From: Pollutimonas sp036675955
Lineage (GTDB): Bacteria > Pseudomonadota > Gammaproteobacteria > Burkholderiales > Burkholderiaceae_B
Direction of reading: 5' to 3'
Assembly (NCBI GenBank): GCA_036675955.1
Contig: JAKFDW010000279.1
Span: 1-12,124, forward strand
Length of the DNA: 12,124 nucleotides
Shown here: in pieces, positions 1 to 6,738 of the stretch
Numbering within the stretch: the stretch's first letter is position 1
Layout: every line of letters starts with the position of its first letter
Position numbers and translations under genes: made by a program
Notes under the pieces: model-generated
Database searches by the model: none
The model's input: the letters and a program-made list of their open reading frames with translations, nothing else
What the model was told of the DNA's origin: nothing

Positions 1-173
1 TGCTTCAGCGTCCTGGAGATATCGTTCATCACCCCTTGGAAAGCCTGCGACATATGGTTTAGTGCGCGGTCGGTATAAACGACTGAGTATTCCAGGAGTC
101 CGTCGGGATCGTTGTTGGGCAGTAAACTAGGCAAGTTCTTCTCCAAGAAGAAAGAATTAAGTCGCGCGATCAT
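1..173 (-). CDS. Partial N-terminus of a probable class V PLP-dependent aminotransferase
   Basis: This is the first 57 codons of a minus-strand gene that runs off the left edge. Reading from the ATG at 173 gives an uninterrupted frame with protein-like content, including DPDGLLEYSVVYTDRALNH at about residues 22-40 and MSQAFQGVMNDISRTL just after it. I recall this N-terminal signature from bacterial class V aminotransferases of the alanine-glyoxylate/phosphoserine aminotransferase group. That is memory rather than a search result, and the PLP lysine and other catalytic residues lie outside the window. The frame stays open upstream of 173, but that part (rich in Leu, Asn and Ser) does not look coding, so I chose ATG 173. 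The ribosome binding site is weak (GACGGA directly before the ATG). The gene is divergent from the glycosylase-like gene at 276, and the 102 bp between them should hold both promoters, though I see no convincing -35/-10 pair. Confidence 0.55.
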   Translation of the reverse strand, partial: MIARLNSFFLEKNLPSLLPNNDPDGLLEYSVVYTDRALNHMSQAFQGVMNDISRTLK

Positions 174-275
174 TCCGTCACGATCAGGGGACAGCAGCAA
201 GGTCGATGTGTTCCTGTTTGATTTTAGACCATTGTGGTCCAATAATAAGTCGGCCAGAACTCCAGACCACGACGC

Positions 276-1430
276 ATGACTCCCGCCACCCAAACTCCGA
301 TTTCATTGACCCAGGTCCGGGCTCGCCATGTGTGGCTGCGAGCCCAAAGGCTGGACGCGGCAGCGCCATTCGGCGACGGGCCCGCGGCTACCTTGGCTGC
401 GATTGCCCACCTGGGCTATGTGCAGATCGACACTATCCACGTCATCGAACGTTGCCATCATCATATTCTCTGGAGTCGCATCCCTGGCTACCAGCGTGGT
501 CACTTGCGTCAGGCCCAGACCGTAGACAAGACCGTTTTCGAGTACTGGACCCATGCCTTGTCGTACGTTCCCAGCAGCGATCTACGATTTTTCCTGGCCG
601 ATATGAAGGCCCATCGCAAGTCGCCAAAAAGTTGGTTCAACGCGGTGTCCAACAGCGACCTGCGCAGGGTGGTCGCACGGATTCGCGACCACGGCCCTTT
701 ATCGATACGAGACATTGCGGACGACGTGCTGGTCGAAAAGGACCATGCGTGGGCTAGCCGCAAGCCATCGAAGAGGGCGCTGCAGCTGGGTTTTTACACA
801 GGCATGCTCACGATCAGCGAGCGCTCGGGTATGCTCAAGACCTATGAACTGATGGACAGGCATTTCCAATGGGACAGCCCGCCCAGGCAGGCCACGGAAA
901 GCCAGATTGCGAACTATCTGCTCGACCGCGCATTGCGGTCGCAGGGGGTAGTAAGCCTGGACTCGATCTGCCATTTGAACGCCGGGCGCAAACCCTTGAT
1001 TCGCAATGTAATCGAGTCCAGGCTACGACGGGGCAGTCTGGTTCCGGTAGCCATTGAAGCTGCGGGCAAGCAGGAACACTGGGCCCAGCCGCAAGATCTG
1101 ATCGGGATTCCGGAGGCGACCGAAGGCGTGCATATCCTTTCCCCGTTTGATCCGCTGATTATTCAACGCAAAAGGTTGAAACTGTTCTTTGACTACGAGC
1201 ACTTGTTTGAAGCCTACCTGCCTCGTGAAAAGCGGGTTCATGGCTATATGGGACTGCCGGTTCTGGTCGACGGCGAGATCGTGGCGGTGGTCGACTTGAA
1301 GGCGGACAGAACCCGCCGTGACCTGCTGATACAACAATGGAGCTGGGTAGGCAAAGGACAGCCGTCGTTGCACATGGCCGCAATCGAACAAAAGCTGCAT
1401 CAATTTGAGGGATTTCAGTTCGCAGCCTGA
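276..1430 (+). CDS. Winged-helix DNA glycosylase of the YcaQ/AlkX (AlkZ-like) family
   Basis: A 384-residue protein of the HTH_42 winged-helix family (E. coli YcaQ, about 410 residues). Members are DNA glycosylases: AlkX/YcaQ unhooks interstrand crosslinks and removes alkylated bases, while streptomycete AlkZ unhooks azinomycin crosslinks. The catalytic Q-hydrophobic-D motif is present as Q50-I51-D52 in GYVQIDTIHVIERCHHHILWSR (residues 47-68). The conserved C-terminal block follows: LSPFDPLI (288-295), FDYEHLFEAYLP (305-316) and GYMGLPVLVDGE (323-334). QxD, rather than the QxQ of AlkZ, favours the YcaQ/AlkX branch. The start is well fixed: an in-frame TAA at 246-248 leaves ATG 276 as the first ATG, although no strong Shine-Dalgarno precedes it. 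The diguanylate cyclase starts 14 bp downstream, so the two are probably co-transcribed. Family assignment is solid; the exact lesion is unknown. Confidence 0.85.
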   Translation: MTPATQTPISLTQVRARHVWLRAQRLDAAAPFGDGPAATLAAIAHLGYVQIDTIHVIERCHHHILWSRIPGYQRGHLRQAQTVDKTVFEYWTHALSYVPSSDLRFFLADMKAHRKSPKSWFNAVSNSDLRRVVARIRDHGPLSIRDIADDVLVEKDHAWASRKPSKRALQLGFYTGMLTISERSGMLKTYELMDRHFQWDSPPRQATESQIANYLLDRALRSQGVVSLDSICHLNAGRKPLIRNVIESRLRRGSLVPVAIEAAGKQEHWAQPQDLIGIPEATEGVHILSPFDPLIIQRKRLKLFFDYEHLFEAYLPREKRVHGYMGLPVLVDGEIVAVVDLKADRTRRDLLIQQWSWVGKGQPSLHMAAIEQKLHQFEGFQFAA

Positions 1431-1444
1431 CATGACAATACTTT

Positions 1445-3001
1445 ATGACACTTCACCACTTGCTTGATCTTCGCCGGCTCATTCTTACTTTGGCTGTTGC
1501 CGCCACATCGGTCACCCTGATAAATAGCCTGCACGCCATTTATGCCGTTCAACGTGCAGAGCTTATCTCGGGCGCGCTCGGAGCCAACCGCGTTTACGCC
1601 AGCAAACTGGCCGAGATCAGCGACAACTTCTTGCACTCCGCGCAGACGCAGCTCGCCTACAGCGCGGGTTTGCTCGCGCCACTAATGAAGAATGATGCCG
1701 CGCTGGCGAACGAGGCCAAGCGTCTGCTCAGTCAAACGGAGTCGTTTAATTCGGTCGTTATCGTGAATGCCGATGGCGTGATTATTAGCGCCTCGCCTGA
1801 AACCTTGCCGGTCAAAGGCAGAAAGCTCGTAACGCCAAGTGAACGCCAGTCGCTTGATGCCAAGCGGCCCCTGGTAACGGAACCGTTCGTCTCTCCCTCG
1901 GGAAACTATGTCATCAGCATTTCCCAGCCCATACGTGCCGCTGACGGTGCCTACCTTGGCTATGTGGCGGGTTCCATTTACCTGGAGGCCGCAAACATTC
2001 TTAACGATATTCTCGGGAAACATTATCACGACGATGGATCCTATATTTATGTCGTCGATCGCAGCAAAACGCTTATTTATCACCCCGAAAAACACCGTAT
2101 CGGAGAAAAAATATCCGGCAATCCGATGATCGATGCCGTTGTCCTTGGCAAAAGCGGTGCGCATGAAGCGACCAACTCCAAAGGCACGGCGATGCTGGCA
2201 GGATTTGCCCCGATTGCCCGGTCGGGCTGGGGCGTGGTCGCACAGCGTCCAAGAGAGTCGACACTGGCCGGACTGGATCATCACGTCCTCAATGTACTCG
2301 CCAAGATCTTGCCCATCGGGCTGCTCACATTGATCTTGATCTGGCTCACTGCGGGCTCCATATCGAAGCCGTTGCGGCAATTGGCACGCAGTGCGGGAAC
2401 GATGGACAGCGGAAACTCCGAGGCCACCATTTCAGGCACCCGATCCTGGTATTTTGAGGCCGAGCAGCTCAAGCGCGCACTATTGAAAGGCGTCAGGCTG
2501 ATGCACGAGAAGATCAACCAGCTTCGTCTTGACAGTAGTACCGACCCCATGACCGGACTGCTGAATCGCCGCGGGCTCCAGGAAATCCTCGAGCGCTACG
2601 AGGCGTCGGGGCAATCGTTTTCCGCAATCACTTTGGACATCGATCATTTCAAGAACGTCAATGACACGTTCGGGCACGACGTGGGCGACAGTGTGATACG
2701 CAAGCTTGCAGAGCTTATGAGAACCAGCGCGAGGAAAGACGATGCGCTTTGCAGAGTTGGGGGCGAAGAGTTTTTACTTGTGTTGCCCGATACCGATTTA
2801 TCCATCGCAAAGGAGGTGGCCGAGCGCCTGCGCAACCATGTCGCCGAACATCCAATACCGATAGTAGGGTCGATAACGATTTCGTTGGGCATTGCTCATA
2901 GACCTGGCAGCGCGGATACGATCGAATCAGTATTGAAACTTGCCGATCATGCGCTTTACACGGCCAAGCGTACCGGAAGAAATCAAACCGTAGCGGCTTA
3001 G
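1445..3001 (+). CDS. Membrane-bound Cache-GGDEF diguanylate cyclase
   Basis: A 518-residue sensor enzyme predicted to make cyclic di-GMP from two GTP. A hydrophobic N-terminal segment (about residues 10-33) and a second one (about 284-304) bracket a roughly 240-residue periplasmic region. That region reads like a double Cache ligand sensor, with FNSVVIVNADGVIISASPE at 101-119 and DGSYIYVVDRSKTLIYHPE at 197-215. A short HAMP-like linker follows (SKPLRQLA, about 307-314), then the GGDEF domain beginning at DPMTGLLNRRGL (367-378). The metal-binding aspartate is D398 in LDIDHFKNVND, and the active site is GGEEF at 439-443. The inhibitory I-site RxxD is intact as R430-K-D-D433, exactly five residues before GGEEF, so product feedback is expected. 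There is no EAL or HD-GYP domain. It starts 14 bp after the glycosylase-like gene and has a weak ribosome binding site, possibly relying on translational coupling. The sensed ligand cannot be told from sequence. Confidence 0.92.
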   Translation: MTLHHLLDLRRLILTLAVAATSVTLINSLHAIYAVQRAELISGALGANRVYASKLAEISDNFLHSAQTQLAYSAGLLAPLMKNDAALANEAKRLLSQTESFNSVVIVNADGVIISASPETLPVKGRKLVTPSERQSLDAKRPLVTEPFVSPSGNYVISISQPIRAADGAYLGYVAGSIYLEAANILNDILGKHYHDDGSYIYVVDRSKTLIYHPEKHRIGEKISGNPMIDAVVLGKSGAHEATNSKGTAMLAGFAPIARSGWGVVAQRPRESTLAGLDHHVLNVLAKILPIGLLTLILIWLTAGSISKPLRQLARSAGTMDSGNSEATISGTRSWYFEAEQLKRALLKGVRLMHEKINQLRLDSSTDPMTGLLNRRGLQEILERYEASGQSFSAITLDIDHFKNVNDTFGHDVGDSVIRKLAELMRTSARKDDALCRVGGEEFLLVLPDTDLSIAKEVAERLRNHVAEHPIPIVGSITISLGIAHRPGSADTIESVLKLADHALYTAKRTGRNQTVAA

Positions 3002-3004
3002 ATG

Positions 3005-3028
3005 TATACTGTGTTTATGTACAGTATA
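3005..3028. promoter_or_regulatory. LexA (SOS) box upstream of the radical SAM gene
   Basis: The sequence reads TATACTGT-N8-ACAGTATA: two perfect 8-bp inverted arms with an 8-bp AT-rich centre (GTTTATGT). The core TACTGT-N8-ACAGTA (3007-3026) matches the gamma/betaproteobacterial LexA consensus CTGT-N8-ACAG including the flanking TA pairs. It ends 13 bp before the ATG of the PA0069-family gene, in the only 40 bp of intergenic space there. Near-consensus -10 hexamers lie in or beside it (TATACT at 3005-3010, TATAGT at 3025-3030), so bound LexA would cover the promoter. No good -35 is visible. The site match is direct observation; SOS control of the gene is a strong inference. Confidence 0.9.
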
Positions 3029-3041
3029 GTGAGGTCGCATT

Positions 3042-4112
3042 ATGCGGACGGCACCTATCAAGGGGCGGGGCAGCGTGTCGAACAAGACTTCGCGCTTCGA
3101 GCAGCTCCAGCGCGTATCCTTCGACGATGAGTGGGGCGGCGACGACGACCAGGCACCCGTAAAACCGGCGACAACGGTTTCAATAGAAACGGCCAAATCG
3201 ATTATTTCGCGTAACGATTCGCCCGATATTCCCTTCGACCAGTCGATCAACCCGTACCGCGGCTGCGAACATGGCTGCATTTATTGCTATGCGCGGCCCA
3301 CCCATGCCTATTTGAATCATTCCCCCGGCCTGGATTTCGAAACAAAGCTGTATGCCAAGGGCAACGCCGCCGAGCTCCTGCGCGCGACCCTGTCCGGTCC
3401 GTCCTACGTGCCCAAGCTGATTGCGCTGGGTGCCAACACCGATCCCTATCAGCCTATCGAGCGGCGGTTGCGGATCACTGCCGGCATTCTTGCGGTCCTG
3501 GAAGAATTCAACCATCCCGTTGCCATCACCACCAAATCAGCGTCGGTCACGCACGATATCGAACTGCTTGCCCGGATGGCGCGCAAGAACCTGGTACGGG
3601 TTTTCATGTCCATCGGGTCCCTGGACAAGGACATTGCCAGGACGCTGGAGCCGCGCGCCAGTGCTCCGGGCGCGCGTATGGAAGCCGTTCAGACGCTCAG
3701 CCAGGCTGGCATTCCCACCGGCGTCATGGTGGCGCCGGTCATTCCGTCGCTGACCGACCACGACATGGAAAAAATCCTGTTCAGTGCGCGCGACGCAGGG
3801 GCTTTGAACGCCGCCTATGTCTTGCTGCGTCTTCCCCTGGAAGTGGCCGATTTGTTTCGCGAATGGCTGGATGCGCACTATCCCCTGAAGCAAGCGCACG
3901 TCATGAACCTGGTCAAGCAGATGCGCGGCGGCAAAATATACGACTCCGACTTCAAGACCAGGATGAAAGGCAGCGGTGTTTTTGCTGAATTGCTCGAGCA
4001 GCGGTTCAGGAAAGCGTGTACGAAGGCAGGCTTGAACCAGACACGTCCGCAGTTGACCACCGATCTCTTTCGCCGGCCTCCAAAAGACAAACCTCAACTG
4101 AGCCTTTTTTGA
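3042..4112 (+). CDS. PA0069-family radical SAM protein, spore-photoproduct-lyase-like (COG1533), SOS-controlled
   Basis: A 356-residue radical SAM enzyme of the SplB-related 'DNA repair photolyase' group. The [4Fe-4S] cluster motif is CEHGCIYC with C75, C79 and C82 (CxxxCxxC), followed by YARPTHAY as usual in this family. GANTDPYQPIE and the ITTKSASVTHDIELL segment belong to the radical SAM barrel. The only other cysteine is C326 near the C-terminus, so I see no counterpart of the hydrogen-donor cysteine of true spore photoproduct lyase. The chemistry or substrate therefore probably differs. The last five residues are QLSLF, a consensus beta-clamp-binding peptide. A GAGG ribosome binding site (3031-3034) lies 7 nt before ATG 3042, and a LexA box lies immediately upstream. 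The 3' end overlaps convergent cphA by 107 bp. From memory, P. aeruginosa PA0069 is itself reported as LexA-controlled. No member's substrate is known to me. Confidence 0.9.
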   Translation: MRTAPIKGRGSVSNKTSRFEQLQRVSFDDEWGGDDDQAPVKPATTVSIETAKSIISRNDSPDIPFDQSINPYRGCEHGCIYCYARPTHAYLNHSPGLDFETKLYAKGNAAELLRATLSGPSYVPKLIALGANTDPYQPIERRLRITAGILAVLEEFNHPVAITTKSASVTHDIELLARMARKNLVRVFMSIGSLDKDIARTLEPRASAPGARMEAVQTLSQAGIPTGVMVAPVIPSLTDHDMEKILFSARDAGALNAAYVLLRLPLEVADLFREWLDAHYPLKQAHVMNLVKQMRGGKIYDSDFKTRMKGSGVFAELLEQRFRKACTKAGLNQTRPQLTTDLFRRPPKDKPQLSLF

Positions 4113-6735
4113 TGTGCACGGTTTTTGGCGCCTTCGTCGCCTGCGTCACTATGTAATCCAGATCCTGCAACCGAGTCGCTCCGCCGACCAGCAGCAGGTC
4201 GCCTTCTTCGCATCGCTGGAATCCGGCCCATACCGCCTCCTGGGCGCCCATTACCGCGCTTACCTGCACATGGGGCGGTGCTGCGGCCGAGGCGCTTTCG
4301 AACAGCAAGCGCAGGGTGTCGCCGATTTCCCGGCTTCGGTTTGCCGCGATTTCGTAGACGATCAGCTCGTCCAGCTGGGCCGCGCAAAGTCGGGCAATCT
4401 GCTTCAACTCAGCGTCCCGCCTATCGCCCGGGGCGGTGATTACGCCGATGATGCGGCGGGGTTCCATGGCGCGGGCGGTGTGCAGGATAGCCTGGTACGC
4501 GGCCACGTTGTGCGCATAATCATGCAGTATGGTCACCCCTGCGACATGGAAAATATTCAATCTCAGCGGATTGGTCTCAGTCGTGCAGCGAAATGACTGA
4601 ATTCCCTGGACGATGGCCTCGGTAGGGCAGCCGCCCTGGGCCTCCAGTGCTGCGACCGCTGCCAGTGCGTTGGCGATGTTGTGCTGGGCCCGACCGTGCA
4701 AGGCGACCGCCAGGCTGTCGGCTTTCAGAATGGCGTGCTGGCCGGCCCGGCGGGCCACTACTATGTCGCCTTCGTGCAGGAACACGGCCCGTCCGTCTTG
4801 TTGCAAATGCCGTTGCAATACCGGGTTTTGGGCGTCGCACGAAAAATACACGACTTCGACGCCGCGCCTCAACTGTGACGCCATGGCCACACAGTAAGCG
4901 TCGTCGGCATTCAGCACCACGGCGCGGCGCGCCGTTTTGGCGACAACGGCTTTGACCTTTGCCATTTCTTCTACCGTGTCGACCCCATCCAGTCCAAGAT
5001 GATCGGCTGTGACGTTCAAGACCACAGCAACGTCGCAGCGATCGAAACCCAGGCCGCGCTTGAGTATTCCGCCCCTGGCTGTCTCGAGCACCGCCACGTT
5101 CACGTCGGGAGACCCAAGTATCGTGCGTGCGGACCAATAGCCGGTGCAGTCTCCCCGATGTATGCAACTGCCATCGATGAAAATTCCTTCCGTCGTTGCT
5201 ACACCGGTGGTGTATCCGGCGGCGCGGAATACGTTGCCGATCAACAGCGTAGTCGTCGTTTTTCCATTGGTGCCGGTAATGGCAATAACAGGGATCCTGC
5301 CATCATCGCCCTCGGGAAAGAGCGAACGCACGACTGCCGGTCCAGTCGGGTGCTTTACTCCGAGGCTGGGCAGCTCATGCATGCGCAAACCCGGGGCCGC
5401 GTTGATTTCGACGATGGCGCCCTGCGTCATCAGGGGTACGCTGATATCGTGGCAGATCAGGTCTACGCCGGCGACATCGAGCCCTATTTGCTGGACGGCG
5501 CGTTCGCAAGCGCGCGCCGTATCGGGATGGACCAGCTGCGTGACATCGCAGGCGGTGCCGCCTGTCGACAGGTTGGCGTTGTCGCGCAGGATCACGCGTT
5601 CCCCCAGGCCCGGTACGGTGGACAGCGTCATTCCCTTGCGTTCCAGGTGCGCCTCCGTATGCTGATCAATGGGTACCTTGGTCAGCGCTTTGCTATGGCC
5701 TACGCCGCGGGCGGGATCATCGTTCAACTGCTCTATCAAGGTGGATACGGTGCTCTTTGCATCTCCTATTACGCAGGGCGGATCCCTGCGTGCGGCGGCG
5801 ACCATTTTTCCGTCTATCACCAGTACACGATAGTCAAGGCCTTCAATGAATTCTTCGACTATGACCCGTGTGCTGTATTTGCGCGCATCCGTATACGCGC
5901 AGGCAATCTCCTGCGGCTCTTTCAGTCCGGTGCGTACTCCCTTGCCATGGTTGGCGTCGACAGGCTTTACCACCACAGGTCCCCGCAGCCGGGATGCCGC
6001 GTGTAGCGCCTCGCTCGCATCCCGGACAAGACTGCCCCGGGGCACCGGAATAGCGGCTTGCTCCAGCAGGTTTCTGGTCAGTTGCTTGTCGCCGGCGATA
6101 ACCGTGGCAATGTGGCTGGTCTGGCTGGTTATCGTCGCCTGGATTCGTTTCTGGCGGGCACCGTAGCCCAGTTGGTACAGGCTTGCATCCTGAGTCAGAC
6201 GGGCGACGGGAATCCCGCGCGCTTTGGCTGCGTCAAGAATGGCCCGCGTGCTCGGCCCGACGCCATGGCGCCTTGCCAGGCCGCGCAATCGTTCCAGCAC
6301 TTCGTCCGGAGAGGGGGCTTCTCCTCGCGCGACTGCCGCAACCAGCTCCATGGCGGCATCGAGCGCCGGCTCAATCAATGGTTCGATCCGATAGGCGCAG
6401 ACCACCCGATAGCAGCGCGGCATGCCCCTGACCCGTCGCGCCCGCCCGAATCCCGCTTTGCTGCCGGCCAGGCATTGAAGTTCCAGCAATACATGTTCGA
6501 CAATATGCGCCATATAGGTGCCGTCACGCAGGCGCTGGATGAATCCTCCCGCCGTTCCAAGCGAGCAGCGATGACGGTGCAGTGAAGGCAGCAGGGCACA
6601 AAGCCGGTCAGTGAACCCGGGCAAGTCCGCTGATGACACGCCATCGAGATCCTCGAGATCGATGATGGCCTTTATGCAGGGCTGGCGTGCGTACAAATTG
6701 GGGCCGCGCAACAGGCGCTTTTCGATCAGTTTCAT
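4006..6735 (-). CDS. cphA: Cyanophycin synthetase
   Basis: A 909-residue enzyme that polymerises Asp and Arg into cyanophycin (multi-L-arginyl-poly-L-aspartate) using two ATP-dependent active sites. The N-domain (1 to about 160) opens with the typical RGPNLYA and holds H77-x-x-E80-H81 (AHIVEHVLLELQCLAG). An HxxEH arrangement here has been linked, as I recall, to primer-generating hydrolysis in some CphA1. An ATP-grasp domain (about 210-470; VVVKPVDANHGKGV, EINAAPGLRMHELPS) adds Asp to the backbone. A Mur-ligase-like domain (about 480-870) adds Arg; it has the P-loop GTNGKTTTT (488-496), ETARGGILKRGLGFD, LNVTADHLGLDG, NPLRLNIF and ILHDYAHNVAAY. Start ATG 6735 lies 3 bp after the cphB stop, so the two genes are an operon. 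Family proteins are usually about 870-900 residues. Here residues 875-909 lie wholly in a 107-bp overlap with the convergent radical SAM gene and look non-conserved. No tandem second cphA copy is adjacent. Confidence 0.95.
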   Translation of the reverse strand: MKLIEKRLLRGPNLYARQPCIKAIIDLEDLDGVSSADLPGFTDRLCALLPSLHRHRCSLGTAGGFIQRLRDGTYMAHIVEHVLLELQCLAGSKAGFGRARRVRGMPRCYRVVCAYRIEPLIEPALDAAMELVAAVARGEAPSPDEVLERLRGLARRHGVGPSTRAILDAAKARGIPVARLTQDASLYQLGYGARQKRIQATITSQTSHIATVIAGDKQLTRNLLEQAAIPVPRGSLVRDASEALHAASRLRGPVVVKPVDANHGKGVRTGLKEPQEIACAYTDARKYSTRVIVEEFIEGLDYRVLVIDGKMVAAARRDPPCVIGDAKSTVSTLIEQLNDDPARGVGHSKALTKVPIDQHTEAHLERKGMTLSTVPGLGERVILRDNANLSTGGTACDVTQLVHPDTARACERAVQQIGLDVAGVDLICHDISVPLMTQGAIVEINAAPGLRMHELPSLGVKHPTGPAVVRSLFPEGDDGRIPVIAITGTNGKTTTTLLIGNVFRAAGYTTGVATTEGIFIDGSCIHRGDCTGYWSARTILGSPDVNVAVLETARGGILKRGLGFDRCDVAVVLNVTADHLGLDGVDTVEEMAKVKAVVAKTARRAVVLNADDAYCVAMASQLRRGVEVVYFSCDAQNPVLQRHLQQDGRAVFLHEGDIVVARRAGQHAILKADSLAVALHGRAQHNIANALAAVAALEAQGGCPTEAIVQGIQSFRCTTETNPLRLNIFHVAGVTILHDYAHNVAAYQAILHTARAMEPRRIIGVITAPGDRRDAELKQIARLCAAQLDELIVYEIAANRSREIGDTLRLLFESASAAAPPHVQVSAVMGAQEAVWAGFQRCEEGDLLLVGGATRLQDLDYIVTQATKAPKTVHIKKGSVEVCLLEAGERDRWSTADVSGSSLPSYTLS
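4095..4109 (+). other. C-terminal QLSLF putative sliding-clamp (DnaN) binding peptide
   Basis: Codons 352-356 of the radical SAM protein encode Q-L-S-L-F followed directly by the stop codon. QL(S/D)LF is the established consensus pentapeptide by which bacterial DNA polymerases, MutS, Hda and other proteins bind the hydrophobic cleft of the beta clamp, and it often sits at an extreme C-terminus. The preceding residues (RRPPKDKP) look like a flexible, basic, proline-rich tail, which suits a peptide ligand. The match is direct; binding is inferred. Confidence 0.6.
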
Positions 6736-6738
6736 GGC

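Noticed and set aside
206..757. 183-codon plus-strand frame overlapping the glycosylase start
   Set aside because: It competes with the frame carrying the conserved QxD motif and HTH_42 sequence, and its product is low-complexity Arg/Pro-rich.
276..1430. Antibiotic self-resistance glycosylase (AlkZ type)
   Set aside because: The catalytic motif is QID rather than QxQ, and no biosynthetic gene cluster surrounds it, so the general YcaQ/AlkX branch fits better.
1682..2380. 232-codon minus-strand frame
   Set aside because: It lies entirely antisense to the Cache region and second membrane segment of the diguanylate cyclase and has no protein-like motifs.
4999..6006. 335-codon plus-strand open frame inside cphA
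   Set aside because: It is antisense to conserved CphA ATP-grasp and Mur-ligase sequence, has no recognisable domain and is a typical shadow frame in GC-rich coding DNA.
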